Assembly (NCBI GenBank): GCA_027946555.1
Contig: JAPEVC010000001.1
Location: forward strand, 359,324-423,323
Direction: 5' to 3'
Length of the DNA stretch: 64,000 nt
Origin: Gnomoniopsis sp. IMI 355080
Taxonomy: Eukaryota; Ascomycota; Sordariomycetes; Diaporthales; Gnomoniaceae
Position numbers and translations under genes: made by a program. Below are positions 1-13,000 of the stretch, one piece after another. Positions within the stretch are counted from its first letter, which is position 1. Every line of letters begins with the position of its first letter. The notes under the pieces were generated by a model. It did no database searches and was not told the origin of the DNA. It saw nothing but the letters and a program-made list of their open reading frames with translations.

Positions 1-1132
1 CAGTACTATGTACTATGGTAATCATGTTTGTATCTGACCAAGTTGGAGGTTTCCAGTCTAACGAGCTTTCGCTTCAACTCTTTACCTACCGTGTATGATG
101 TCCGAGACTTGACCTGATACTCCATGATACATACACTTTACAGATGTCAAGCCACAACCATTCCACAACACCCTTCTGGCTCCTTGACACCCCCTAGGTT
201 TTGTCGCTGCACCCCCTCCTTCCAGGTGGCGGGAAAGGCTGCATGTAACCGAGCAAGCGCCTGCAGAAAAATAGCCTGCACTAATTACTTGCAAGGCTAG
301 TAGTAAAATAGATGCCCCAAGAAAAAAAGGGCACCTGTTAATGGCGCTGTGATATTGGACAGGGGACCCGTCTGCAGGGAGAAGAACCCCCCCTGTACCT
401 GCTGTGCATCAGCCGCTAACAACCACTCACCACTCACCTCTCGCCATCGCCTTTTTCACCAACTATCCGCCTTCTCGTCCTCCCCATGCTCCACGCACCC
501 ATGCACCCGCATACTACCCACTCTCTTCCCGCGTACCCGCTCTATTCGCGGATATGGAACGGTGCCATTCGAAGGGTAAAAGTAGCGTTCCTCCATCGGG
601 CTGCGTCTACTTGAGTACTACGCCAAAAAGAAGTCCGAGTCCCAGGGTCTGGGTGGTCCGCAAGGATGTTATTTTTGATGCCTTGCTTCTTGTGCGTGCC
701 GCCGGCCTACAACGGCGGCCAGCCTCGTCTATGTATAAGAAATATAGTGTTCGCTTCCACCTTTTCCGCAAGATCGCCTTGGGAGACTTTGTGAAACCAC
801 TTCAGTTCGCTTTCTTCTATATCTCTCGGGCCTTTTCTCTTTCCATCTCTCCCTCTCGTGGGTCTTTGGTCTCTTTTCTTTCCTTTGGTCTGAACTTTCT
901 TCCTGTCTCCTGCAACTTGGGTCTATGGTGTTTGCTATTTCCTTTCACTGTCCTTCACAAACTATCATCTACGTGCTTGGTACTGTTGGAAATACACTGT
1001 GTTTGACGACTTTGACGAAACCACCAACACACACACAACCCACCTGGGCGAAGCATCATCGCAAGGGCCTGCCCATTGTCACCGACTATTACGAAAGAGC
1101 ATCTCCACACAAGACAACAACCTCCTTTCATA
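1..1132. other. Upstream region of the DUF3455 gene, no gene seen
   Basis: No reading frame here looks like a conserved protein; the longest (about 200 codons, 404-1006 on +) is low-complexity and C/T-rich. A TATA-like stretch (tatgtataagaaatat) lies near 730-746, about 390 bp before the DUF3455 start codon, followed by a pyrimidine-rich zone (800-950) of the kind often found just upstream of transcription starts in filamentous fungi. I read 700-1132 as promoter and 5' leader. Confidence 0.4.
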
Positions 1133-2003
1133 ATGAGGACTTCGATACTACTCTCGGCACTCTGTGCCACGGCCACTCTCGCCGCTCCTGCCTACCCAGA
1201 GCTCAATGTCAACGCCGTAAACCCCAATGCCGTTGACGACCTGTCAGAATACTTCGGCTTGCTGGCTCAGAAGATTTCATCGGGCAAGCAGATGTCCACC
1301 TCGCCAGTCTGTGATATGTCCAAGGCAGTACTGCCAACTGACAGTAAGTTTATATCTTCCTTCTCATTTACCCAAAAACAAAAAATAGCAAATCCAAGAT
1401 TTCTAACACCACTGCACAGCACCCACTGCCCTTCCTGCCGTCACAGAAGGCCTCACTCTCAAGCACGTCGCCATCGGACGCGGCACGCAAAACTACACCT
1501 GCGACCTCTCCAACAGCACCGCCGTGCCCTCGGCCGTCGGCGCCGTCGCCACGCTCTTCAACGCCTCCTGCATCGCCTCCACCTACCCAGACCTGCTCAA
1601 CATGCTCCCGCGCGTCGCCATGGCCTTCAACCTCTCCGAGTCCGACGTCTACCCCAACAACCTCGTCCCCGCGAGCACCAACAGCCGCCTGGCACCCGGC
1701 AACTACATGATCAGCGGCCACCACTACTTCCTCTCCACCACCACGCCGTACTTCAACCTCGACACCGAGAATTGGCAGCTCGGTGCCGCGCCGTGCAGCA
1801 AGAATGCCACCGAGAATGCGCCTGCGGATGCACCCACGGGGCAGAATGGGGAAAAGGCAGTCGCTTGGTTGAAGTTGAAGACGGCGAGTGATGCTACGGG
1901 GCAATTGCAGGAAGTCTACCGTGTACAGACCGCGGGCGGCTCACCACCAGCAACTTGCACGGGCATGAGTGCTTCTTTCGAAGTGCAGTACAGCGCACAG
2001 TAA
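1133..2003 (+). CDS. Secreted DUF3455 family protein
   Basis: Two exons, 1133-1343 and 1420-2003, joined across a 76-nt intron (GTAAGT donor, CTAAC branch site, CAG acceptor) give 264 residues. The start is the ATG that opens a clear signal peptide (MRTSILLSALCATATLAAP, cleavage probably near residue 17-19). After the junction the text TPTALPAVTEGLTLKHVAIG, an NYTC site and a YFSLTT-like core are typical of DUF3455, a fungal/bacterial secreted domain sometimes labelled malate dehydrogenase in databases without enzymatic support. Cysteines and several N-x-S/T sites fit an extracellular protein. Function is unknown. The next gene (elongase) is convergent and 2.9 kb away. Confidence 0.88.
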
Positions 2004-4870
2004 GACTTTCTCACATCAAGTATCCCTCAATCACAATGTGCAACAGAAGCTGATCTAGCGATTACAGATACTGGTTCTACGAGTCATAAAAAGTGATGGT
2101 GTGAATAGTCATGTCATATTAGATGACTTTGCGGGTCCTACTTCATCCCAAGTTCTTTCTTTCTTCTTGCGGTACATACCATTATCAAGGCGTTCAGGAG
2201 GTCTGTTTATTCTCGATCAATGCGGTTACCACGACAAGAGGCTTCGATGGAGGCCTCTAACCTGGAAGCCACACTGGTCGCTGGCCGGTATCAAACATAG
2301 CACGATCGACAAATACCAAATCCTAATTTCTTCACCTTATCTATCCTCTCATCATCATGCGCAAGAAATTTCCACAAATGTGTTGGAGATGATGTCGCTC
2401 TCGCTTGCTTCCGGATTGAATCCTAAAAAAGCCCTGACATTGGGACAAACCCTAAAATGAGCGCCTCTGATGTCCTTTTGTATTTTGACGAAAGTTTGGC
2501 TTACGTTCATCTTTTCCATGTTGGCAAAGTCTATGTCTGCGCCCGATCATCTGATCATAATGGCAGATAGTTAGACCGCCCTGACACTTCGCGAAAGTAT
2601 TTCCATGCGGCTATTCATCTGCTCATAGCCGTTGTGACCTTTCCATTCAGCCCATGCAAAATCTCACAGACAGCTGAAAGGACAAAGCTGCCCCCCCTTC
2701 CCAACATCATGCGCGAAGTGCTCCCTCACAATTCTAAAACTTCTTCATTCACTGCAGTACATTTTTCCCGGTGGGAAGGGTCGCTTCCGTCACAAACGGT
2801 CAGCACAAACCTTATGTGAAAGCATAATTGTAAAGGAATGCGCTGACAGGTGACCGGCGGTCCCTTTCGGCGCATTCGGTCAAATGTAGTGTATCTAGAT
2901 AGGTAGACAGGGGTTTCCAGTACAAACCTCGCCAAGCGCTACCCATGGGAAACCTCAAGTAAGCTTCAACGCGACGCAACACGTATGGGCCATTGCAACA
3001 TGAACATCCTCCCCTGACTAGATATGGGGCTTTTCTTCTTCTTTTCTCTTCTTTTCTTTTTTCTCTTCTTCTTTTCTCCTCATATGTGTGATGGGGTTGC
3101 ATGTGAAGAAAATGCAGGTGGTCATTGTCGTTTCGAGGGTCCCGGGAAAAAGCAAATGGGTTTCAAGGGATCTTACGTGCATATATACTCCTGCGTCCCA
3201 GGTCTGCGTCTTCTGGTCCAACCCTGAAAGACTTGCGTTGGTCTCGAATTTTGGGATGATCAAGCATATTCTTATACTTAATTCTGACTTGTGGAATATG
3301 TTACCATATCTTCGGGCTGGGCTGAATTTCAGATCTTTCCAAGACCCCTGGCATGGTCAGATTGTATCAGGTGCTTCACCTAGCTGACCAGCCTTACATG
3401 CTGCTGTGCCTCTTTTGCTAAACCGGAGACTTTGTATCAGAAAGTATGAATACTACACACCGAGAATCGTGGGCGGACGATTGGAATAAGTATCTTGGAG
3501 GTATCTCCTTCCGTAGCCTACAAGTATTGCCGTCATAGGCATCTTTTGAATATTATTCTCCCAAACGTACTTAAGAATCCTTTGTACATAGAGTGGGGGC
3601 CAGAAGGGGGGGGGGTCACAGCCTCAAAACGCTTTCACATATGACTTACATGGTTGTATCATATTCAACCTCATTCCAAGTCCCCCATTCATATACAACT
3701 CACCCCGAGTCTCACGGAAAAGCAATCCAGACCTTGATGAAGCTTATCAGGCTCGAGACTAAATTGTGTACTTGGGTATCATCGCGTAGACACCTGACAT
3801 GCACAAAACCTTACTTTAAGAAATCTCAGCATCCAGCAGTTGACTTTCAATGAGGCCAAGCTTCTCGCCAATTGTAATAGTGCAGAAGGAAGTCTGCCCA
3901 TGCGCTGACAATTGTTATCTAACTGCAAGCAACGTCTCAACTTTCATAGACATGCGTTATACCTCAAGGCATGAAACGTGCTGGAGCATCCTGCTTATTG
4001 AACACATGCGACAATCCGGACTCTAAGAGAACGATCGAAGAACAGGGGAGCTGCCACAAGGGTTTCATGCAAACCTGGTATTGGTAATCGATATTGCAGA
4101 TTCTGGCTGGGTTGGGTGGTATGCCGCAACCTTCAACGTTGCATCGCATCTCGATGCTTCGCAGCGCAGGGTGTCGGCGCGGGAGACAAAATCACATGCC
4201 AAGAACTGGACAAGCTCTCACCAATTCTTGCACCTTGGAGGGCTGTGATATTCATTATAAATTACTCTAGCATCGTAAGTCCCGTGCATGCACTGGCGGG
4301 ACCAAAGTCTCTAGTATGCCAATATGAGACAACAGAAGATGGAAAAAAAAAGCCGCCCTTGGCGTCTACACACGCCACCGTCCTGAAAAGAAGGGTAGGA
4401 CGGTGTGTCTTATCTTGTTATTTTCCTTGCGCCGTCATTCAGTTCATGACCAAGGCCTGTCCCAGACCTCGTGCTATCCCTTGTGCCATAATACCAGCCC
4501 ATCATTGGAACCAAAAGGGGACGTAATCATCCCATGTGAGCTTTTTGGTACAGTCATATGCAACGAGCCCTCATCGGCTCTCCTCGCGCCTATGGCGCGC
4601 TTCAACAACTCTAATTTGCTTTTCTTTGCCCTATGGCGTGATCCCAAGCAAAAAATGGGATTCATGGGGGAACGTCATTCAGAAACACGGAATCCCCAAC
4701 GCCTTGATCGAGACGATGATCTCGAAAAGATGCGTGCCTGTTCAGATGTCTGTATTCTCAAGAGTTCTGGCCTTTCCGCGCCAGTCATGCCATCAAAAGA
4801 TACATGCTTCAGCACTCTGTCTGCATCCAATAGCGGGTGCATCCGGATCGAACGCCGTGGACTTGGGCAC
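2004..4870. other. Convergent intergenic region, no gene supported
   Basis: This 2.9-kb gap lies between the 3' ends of the DUF3455 gene (+) and the elongase gene (-). Short open frames (2101-2460, 3088-3387, 3593-3853 and 4116-4526 on +) have no recognisable motif or convincing splice structure. The only obvious structure is the polypyrimidine tract at 3031-3081. Confidence 0.4.
3031..3081 (+). repeat. CTT/CTTTT polypyrimidine tract
   Basis: About 50 nt on the plus strand consist almost only of C and T, in irregular CTT, CTCTT and CTTTT units (purine-only on the minus strand). It lies in a gene-free region, so it is probably a simple-sequence tract; such tracts also occur in fungal promoters. 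Confidence 0.75.
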
Positions 4871-6092
4871 CTATGCCTTGCGGGAACGGGCACCAGAGCC
4901 ATTGACCTTGGCGCCACTGGTCTCAGCCTGAGGAAGAGAAGGGCCCTTGCTGAGGAGGTCATGAGGGTCGGGAACAGGAGCCTGGGACATGCGACGAAGA
5001 GTCTTGCGGGTCTGGTCCTTTTTGGGTCCTTCCTTGGCGTAGGTGGCAATGTAGAAGGAGATAAAGAGCACCAGGTAGGAGGTGAGGACACCAATGCCAG
5101 AGAAGGCAGCGAACTCCTCGCCCGCGCACTTGCCGGCATTGGGCCAAGAAGGCTTGTAGGTGGAAACGAAGTAAGTGTAAGAGGCGAAGTAGACAAATCC
5201 TGTGCGAAGTTAGTGTATGTAGCGGCCAATGTTGAACGGGAAATAGGCGTACCGAGGTCGATGACGAATTGGATGATCTGCAGGCGAGTAACCCATTCCT
5301 TCCACCAGCAGCGGACACCACGGGCACTCTGAAAGTAGTACCAGTACATGACCACGTGGACAAGCAGGTTCAGCGAGATGACGACCCAGGACACAGCGGT
5401 GCTACCGAGGAGCTGGGTGTAGCACAGAACAGCGGTAGCGCCATGGTGGTAGCAGTGGAGGAAAGCTGGAGGTCGGTTGCGTTAGTCTATTGGACAAGTT
5501 AAATCGACAAATATCTTGTTGGACACGTACTCAGCGGCTTCTTCTTGAGGAACAAGAAGACCGTGTCGAGAAGCTCGAGATATTTGGTCAGGTAGTTCAA
5601 CTATGATGCCGCGTCAGCTGATGGGAACAGCACATGAACTGGACGAGGGGCACAAGTCGCAGAACATACGTAGTACAGAACAACAAGAGGTTGGGTCCAG
5701 CCTCCGTCGTGATCGCAGATAGCGAAGAAAATACCCTTGCGGACGACGGTAGGCAGGATCTGCTCAACGAAGAGAGCCAGGAGGATGGCCGAGACCGCGG
5801 TGAGGATGAAGTTGTGGACTATGGTGAGCTTCTTAAGCTTGAAGGCGTCCTTGTTGCGCATGACTTCGCGGCCTCCCAGAATGAGGATATAGTAAATAAC
5901 GACAAAAATCCCCGTCTCCTTCAAAGTGGACATGGGCGTGACGCCGGCCTCAAAGCGGAACTCGCTGGCCGGGTAGCCGGCGAAGACCTCGAAGACCTTG
6001 TCGAAGATGGGCCATAGCTGGATGCCAAAGGGCCGGTCGATGGTCGGCAGCGGCAGATGCTCGTAGAAGGTTGCAGAGGATGCGCTGTCCAT
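4871..6092 (-). CDS. Very-long-chain fatty acid elongase, ELO (GNS1/SUR4) family
   Basis: Four exons on the minus strand, 6092-5670, 5600-5531, 5465-5253 and 5199-4871, give 344 residues, the usual length for fungal Elo proteins. The exon 2-3 junction completes the family histidine box HCYHH (residues 168-172), which binds the catalytic metal. Nearby KYLELLDTVF and MYWYYF stretches are also characteristic, and several hydrophobic segments fit an ER multi-pass protein. The C-terminal tail is basic and hydrophilic. Elongases condense malonyl-CoA with long acyl-CoA in the first step of the ER elongation cycle that feeds sphingolipids. The closest yeast relatives are Elo2 and Elo3; I cannot tell which is orthologous. 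All introns are 52-69 nt with GT-AG ends. The neighbouring COX6 gene is divergent. Confidence 0.93.
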
Positions 6093-8302
6093 GGCGGGCT
6101 TTCGTATTGCAGAAGAAGCGAAGAGGACAGGAATCCGAAAGGTAGTTCTGGGGCAGATGGAAGGTTAGAAACGCCTTACACTGGAGCTGGTAGACGACTG
6201 CGAACATAAAAGCTCGGGACGCGACGCGAAACAAAGGCAGCAATTGAGAGAAGAAACAAAAAATGGGCGACGTTGCTGGTCGTATGCCAAATCTTGATGA
6301 TCTTGCAGTCTCGTGCAGCCGGGTTTGGACAAGGGGGCGCGTGCTCACCTAGAGGTATAAACTGGCAACGACGCTTCAAGGCACGGATCTTGCCTTGTCG
6401 CAACAGCCAAAAAAGGGAGTAAGGAAGGACAAGAACAGGGGAAGGGAACAACACCCAACAGCGAACCAGGTGCCGAATTTATCTGCAATCCACTGACGAA
6501 GGTGTCGACTGAGAAAAAGAATTAGGTGGTGTCGAATGGATGTTGAGGAGAAAAAGAGATGAGAGAAAAAAGGTCGGAAACTTGGACACACCGGACACTG
6601 TACTTTTACTTTAGGTACCGAGTTAGATGGAGAGCTAGCTCCTCTTCAGCCAAAATCCAAGAAAAGGAGACGCCAAATTGGCCAGCACAACATCAGAGCA
6701 AAGCAATCTCACCCTGCAGGAGCAGGGATGTTGGGAAAGCCGAGTCCCAACTTTCCAATCCAGGCAACCCGATTGCAACAATGGCATATGATGACCTGTC
6801 TACCTATTTAGGCCCTAAGCTACTATCATGTAGAGTTTTCGAGGCTACAATTTGTAATTCAAAAGAGTCGATGGTATAAGTTGATGGCGGTCAACAAACG
6901 AGACGAAACTGACAAAACAGATTGAATCCGCAAACTCTCTACATAGTATGCAGTTCTACGTATTGTCCCAGCGGGACAGGGGCACCACGGCATGGGAGGA
7001 AAAAAAAATAACAACCATAGAGTACGGGACGACCGAATACTCCGTACATGTCAATCCGATTCAGCTGGGCATACTCTCACACTTCATATGCTGCTGTGTA
7101 GCATGTGACCTCCAACTCAGCGACCCTAACTTGTGATCCTAGAATCCGTAATAATCCAATGTATCTCCACAGAACTAGAGGCCAACTAATACCTAAGCTA
7201 CTTTGACATCAATCCCGACGACAGCGCCGCCTGTCAAAACGCCCCTGGTATGTAGGGATTAATGCTCTACTAGGCCAGTAGTTCTTTTCCACCTTAGTTA
7301 GCATGTGACTTTACAACCCAAACCCTGGCTGACCATTGGCGCTATAAGGATACTCAGGCCATGTGTGATGATTATCAAGATACTAAGAAGACTCGTGGAT
7401 ATATCAATGGTGTAATGGGTTTGGGCATCCAAAATTTTATCAAATCAAATGAATGAACTAGCCATCACGGGGCTGTTCAATGTGCATGCAAGACCTACTT
7501 CTGTGGCGCATACGATCCAGGTTGTGGGAAATTGCTTCCTCGGCCGGAGGCTTCCTCGGCCTTTGGGTAGACCGCGTCTCTAACCCACTTTATATCGATA
7601 TGTGTGTCTTGGCAAAGCTATAGACAGATCCTCACCCTGAGGACTGGTCTTGCCATCTGATGACATACTATGTACCCGGCAGCAGGTGTGGATTGGACAA
7701 CTTGAGTCCCACAACCAAGGCGGCGGTCTCAAGGGACTGACCTTGTTCTGTCCTCAAGTCTGTATCCGAGCTTGACAGTTCACGACTGGCTTCCTAAGAA
7801 CGCCATATCTAGTCAAGTCATTGAATACGACTCCCAATGAGACTCTCTGTGATAAAGTCTTTGACGACCTGCCTTACTTCAGTGCGCATGCGGTTGAAGC
7901 TGTCCAGACTTGGTTGAGGTGTCATGCAAGTTGTCATGTATCAACCCGAGTCGGCAAGAACCGGCTGACTAACCGGGAGCGTCTTGACAAAATTGATACA
8001 TCCCATTGGCCCGGCGGCGCAGGATCAAAGTCGTACCACTGGAAATTTCACCCGGCCACCGGGCAGGCTTGGAACGACGACCTATCCGACCTACATCTGT
8101 GTACCAAGCTTGCCTTTTGCATCCCATCACTTGCACTTACACACCCAAAACCCAACACTCACACACCACTCTCCACTCCACTTCCGAACTTGCAAGGCCG
8201 TGTCCTTCGCCTTGCGTCACCCAAACCCACGTCCTTTTCCTTCTTTTTCTCGCTTCGGACCCGGTCGCGCAAACACTTGCTTGCTGCAACCGTAAAAAAA
8301 AA
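6093..8302. other. Divergent intergenic region between elongase and COX6
   Basis: The 2.2-kb gap holds the promoters of both flanking genes. The C/T-rich leader of the elongase (as read on the minus strand) occupies roughly 6100-6550, and a C/A-rich leader runs into the COX6 start at 8100-8302, ending in a run of ten A. A TACTCCGTAC element sits near 7038-7047. The open frames that cross this region (for example 7821-8567 on +) do not look like conserved proteins. Confidence 0.4.
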
Positions 8303-9166
8303 ATGTCTCTCCTCCGTATCGCCGCCCGGGGCCCCGCGACCTCCTTCTTCCGTGCCACCACCCTCCGTCCCGCCGTCGCCCGGCCCCTCTTTGTTGCCCG
8401 TCCTACCTTTAGCACTTCGTCGCGTCTGCGATCCGAGCACCAGGAGGAGTCGTTTGAGGAGTTCAGCGCCAGGTGAGACAGGCCTGCCACAGCTCTCCAC
8501 CTCCCCAACGACATCACCCGCGAGGGAGGACCTATTGGACCGGATGATGTCACGTCATAATTTCTGACGGAGGGCTCAATGGGTTGTCAATTGGGTCAGG
8601 ATATAGCTTTACGAGGAGATCAATGGGGCTGACAGTAGCTGGTCCATTGCAGATACGAGAAGGAGTTCGACAGTGTGCAGGATGTCTTTGAGCTCCAGGT
8701 GAGTTGATCATAGATACCCGAGCCCGACGAACGCCGCGGCGCAGCGCATGACACGCGCAATATCCCTCGCGCGATAAGCCCAAGAGACAAAAGTCCGGTT
8801 ACTGACCACACGCGGTCCTCTTCACAGCGCAACCTGAACAACGCTTTCGCCTACGATCTCGTCCCCTCTCCCTCCGTGTGCACCGCCGCGCTCAACGCCG
8901 CCCGAAGGGTTAACGACTTCCCTACCGCCGTGCGGATCTTTGAGGGTACGTCCTGTCGTCCGGGGGAACACAGAGACGCAGCATCAATGTCAAGACCCCA
9001 TTTACAGAATGTGCTAATGCTCACACAAAAACTTTCAGGCATCAAGTCCAAGGTCGAGAACAAGGAGCAGTACCAGCAGTACCTCAAGGAGCTCGAGCCA
9101 CTGCGCAAGGAGCTCGGCGTCGAGCTGAAGGAGGACCTGTACCCGGAGACTACCGAGGAGCACTAG
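8303..9166 (+). CDS. COX6: Cytochrome c oxidase subunit VI (Cox6; mammalian COX5A family), mitochondrial
   Basis: Four exons, 8303-8472, 8653-8698, 8828-8945 and 9039-9166, give 153 residues. Residues 1-45 form an Arg/Ser/Ala-rich mitochondrial presequence (start MSLLRIAARGPA). The mature part carries the Cox5a/Cox6 core: RYEKEFDSVQDVFELQ, RNLNNAFAYDLVPSP, an AALNAARRVNDFPTAVRIFEG block and a KELGVELKEDLYPE tail. This nuclear-encoded subunit sits on the matrix side of complex IV and is needed for its assembly. Phases match at all three junctions; introns are 180, 129 and 93 nt with GTGAGA, GTGAGT and GTACGT donors. Stop is TAG at 9164. The start ATG directly follows an A10 run, a favourable context. 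Confidence 0.95.
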
Positions 9167-10031
9167 AGGAAGACGGTGTGGGAGAACCCGCCACGATTTG
9201 GCCAGCTGTGGATGAGTTTGAACAGATTCCCGAAAGAAGTTTGTCGTCGCCAATCTTGACCATCTCCAATCCTACGGCCGAAAGCCAAACGTCATCCTCC
9301 GCCAAAATATTTCTGTATATGTGTTTCTACCACCAGCAAAACTCCGCTTGAAAAAGCCTCCATTCGGAGCATTTATTAGACAAAAAGCGCAGAGAAAGAA
9401 AGGGAGAATTGGGAGGGTGTTGTCCACTATTTTTTTCTCCCGTTTGCAGTAGATATGAAGATGGGGGGCAGACGTCCAAAAACCATGAAAGCTGTGTATG
9501 TTTTCAGGCGATGCTGGCGAGAGACAATGCCATGATGACTACAAGAACGCTGGCATACGCGTCCAATATGTACAGTACTACTGTTGCCGGGAGGTCTAAT
9601 TCTTATTCATCTTGGGTGCTGTCCCTTATTGGTGAGGACATTGACCTGTGTTTGTTAACAGTCTTTGCTTGTAGCAGAGGTGATGCAAATCAGCCACCTT
9701 TCACCCAAGCCTCATCACAAAGCTTAAGAGAATGCTGACCAGATATTCAAACCCCCACCAAAGAATCCCATACGACGACACAGATTTACATTCATCTGGC
9801 AACATAATGCCAAGTAATAATAGGAAAATACTGTCTAAGTAGGTAGTCTTGATGCAAACTGTGCCACGTACCTCAACCCTACCCTCTCTGACTACAAGGA
9901 TGCCGATGCTGCTATGGTCAACAAAAACCTCAGTACCTAATCTAACACATCATCCTATAAGACAGCCAAGCCACACGCTCAAATGAGACCACCTCGTCAT
10001 CAATTACCGTGAGTCTTGAAGAGAGGACACT
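9167..10031. other. Convergent 3' region between COX6 and the HDA-type gene
   Basis: About 860 bp without a recognisable gene. It probably contains both 3' UTRs. An AGTACTACT element with GTAC symmetry lies around 9569-9582. Confidence 0.4.
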
Positions 10032-13000
10032 CTATAAATCCCTCAAGTGCGAACGCCCCGGTCCAAACAGCGTGCCCCCAACGCCCAGCCCGCCATTGCT
10101 TCCATTCACACCACCACCAGCACCTCCACCATTATCTCCCACAGGACTGGTATTGCGACTGCTTATCTGTCGCACCCTTGGGCTCCGCGGAACACTACTG
10201 CCACGGGTATCACGACCGCCGAAACGAGCCTTGTAATTCCGCATCTCCTCATTCTTGCGTTCAATCTCCTTTTCGCGATCCAGCCGCATGTTCTTCTCCT
10301 GCTCGTACATCATGCGGAGTTGATCCCTCATACGCTCGTCGTTCATGCGGCGAATCTCCACCACGTTCGCATCCGCGCGCGTCTCGAGGTCGCGGATGCG
10401 TCGCTTGAGCTCTGCGTTTTCCTTGCTCACGGACGCCATTTGCTGGGAGACTTCGCGGTACGATGTGTTCGCATACTCAGCTTGCTTTTCTTTCGAATCG
10501 AGCTTCTGGAGGAGCCCTTTGTTCGTGGACTCGAGTGTATCCTTGGAGACTTGGCTCTTCGCAGCCGCCGCGACTTCTGGGTCGTCGGACTTCGAGAAGG
10601 TTTGGATTTTCTCATGATATTCTTCCTCAAGCTGTCGCTTCTCGGACTTTACCTGATCCAGCTTTGCCTCGGAACGCTGAAGCTGCTTTTCGAGATAGGC
10701 TACCCGCTTGAGGGCATTATCGCGTTCTAATTGGAACTTGCCGCGGTCGCCTACAGCCTCCTTATACTTGGGCTGAAATTTACGTACAGTTTTGGCGTAG
10801 TCGTTCACTTCTTCGCCCTTCTTGTTGAGTGCAGCCTCCAGATCTCCAACCTATGTCGTATGTTAGATATATCAATGTGGTTGTATGAACACGCAGCCTG
10901 TTACTCACAAGGGTGACTAGATCTTCCAGCTGCTCAACAGACACTTGAGCCATATCTTCTTTCACACGAATGTTGGCGCCAAAGCGCGCCTTGAGCGCCT
11001 CGTTCACTTGTGCCTCATCGGCAGGATACGACTCCATTTCAATACGTGGGCGTTTCGGCGTGTCGGTACCGTCGGACGAGCCCTCGCGAGCGCGTTTCCG
11101 GTCCTCTCGATGTGGTTCCAACTGGCTCCGCAAGACCTTGTACGTGTCGAATACCTCATCGGGAATCTGCTGGTGTTCCCATGTCTCCCATCTTGTCGGT
11201 GGTGGGCTGAAGGTATTTTCCTCTACCATATATCGAACCAGCTCTTCCGCAATATCATGAGGCTGAGGCGCACCGTCTGTCATGCGATCCTCGGCATATT
11301 CTAGCAGTAATATCAGGCACCTGATCTGTGCCAGGCTCTTCTCAAGTGGGTCCATGGTCGGAGATAGGCGTCGGTTGATATGTTCGAGCGAGAAGACCTC
11401 GACTAGTGTAAATATCATTGGGCACTGGTCCTCCAAGTGCTTCGTCTTGTATAGCTGTAGCAGACCGGAGGACTCTGCGCTCTCGTCATAAGCCACCACA
11501 ATATTCTCAGTCAAGCGAAGCTGTACATCCCCGAGGGATGTGTTCACCAAGACCACCTTACAAGCAGACCCTTGCTCAGTCGATGCTTTGCACCAGTCCT
11601 GCTGCTGTATATGTCGGTATGTGAAGCTGCACTGACTCACGATTGCTTCCACCTTCTCCAGATGCCCACCAGCAGCAAGAATGACAACTTCCATGCTGCA
11701 TTCTCGCAGCCTGTTGAGAAGTTCATAGATGAAAGCAAGCTTGCTGGAGGTTTCGCGAGCGTACTTCATCCACTGCTCTTGTGACAGGTCTTGAAGATCC
11801 TTGTGGTACGGTGGCAGATTGCTTAATTCAGCCAAATCCTCAAGCATTGCGGTGACCTTGACTGCTGCCTTACTGTCCGGAGACCGTACAGAGCCACGCA
11901 CGAAATAGTTGTCGAAGGATTCAATTTCTCGAGAATGGGAGTTGATAATTGACACCATCTCTGGTCGACTCCTCGCCGGGGGGTGAAGGGCAATGAGGTA
12001 CTCATTAGGGGCAGTACCCTCATAGGGAAGTATTCCAAAGTCATCACTTCCGGAATTCGTCTCGTTATGAGTCTGTGAAGAAGCTGTACCAGGAACTAAT
12101 TGTAAGTCTCCTTCAAGACGGGCATCTTCAACTCCACTGGACCCTGATCCTGCAAGTAGAGCAGGTGAAATGGTAGCGAGGTCGTTGACGACGGCATGTA
12201 GACCTGATTCATACTCTCCTCCCAAGGCGGCCGCTGTAAGAGCCACGTTCAAACCAGCGGGTTGATCAACGGCGGCCGATGCAGGTGTATTACTCGCAAG
12301 GGACGCCATATTAGACTCTGCAGCAGATGCAGAGCCGTGCTGAGGCACCGATGGGTCCACGAAGTAGCCAGCTCCTGGTTCCTGTCCCCATGATGCTACT
12401 GCCTCTGGAGGTTGGGGTGACGTTTGTTCTATATTGTCGGCGGGATCTTGCTCAACACTATTGACAATATCGGACGGTGAGACAGGCGTTAGAAGCTCCT
12501 CACGAGCCCGCGTCTCTTCGTATGCCGTGCCATCGGCGTCACCTCGACTTGCTGCTGGTATGAATTGAGCCTGAATGGCGCGCAACTCATCCATCACCGA
12601 ACGGACCTTCGGTGCAGAACCTTGGGAATCATCCATCATCGAGGACACTGTCTCCTGGAACAGTTTCACCTGGGCGCTATCAAAACTGTCACTCTGCAAA
12701 TTATGTGTTAGAATTCGTATACTAAAAATTGATACGCCAAAGGTGAGCTGGTACGTTTAACTTACGTGTTAGGACTCGATGTTCGTCGTCTTGCAAATGC
12801 TATCCGCCACGGCGTCCGCCTCGGATTAATGGAGTGACGCCTGTTGACCAAGTCTTTTTTGCCCCGAATTACGTAGCGAAGAATCCGGAACGACCTCGTG
12901 ATCTTCCGAAGCAGAGTAAAAGTCGATATCAGTCTGTGTCAAAAATTGAGATGCTTTGCTCGACAGGGGCGAAACTCTCTGGGCTGGTTGATGAGACTCC

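Noticed and set aside
404..1006. 200-codon open frame upstream of the DUF3455 gene
   Set aside because: Composition follows C/T-rich leader sequence (Ser, Phe, Leu, Pro); no domain or start context.
4403..5332. 309-codon open frame on the plus strand
   Set aside because: Most of it is antisense to the elongase exons, whose histidine box, splice phases and length are clear; the rest has no motif.
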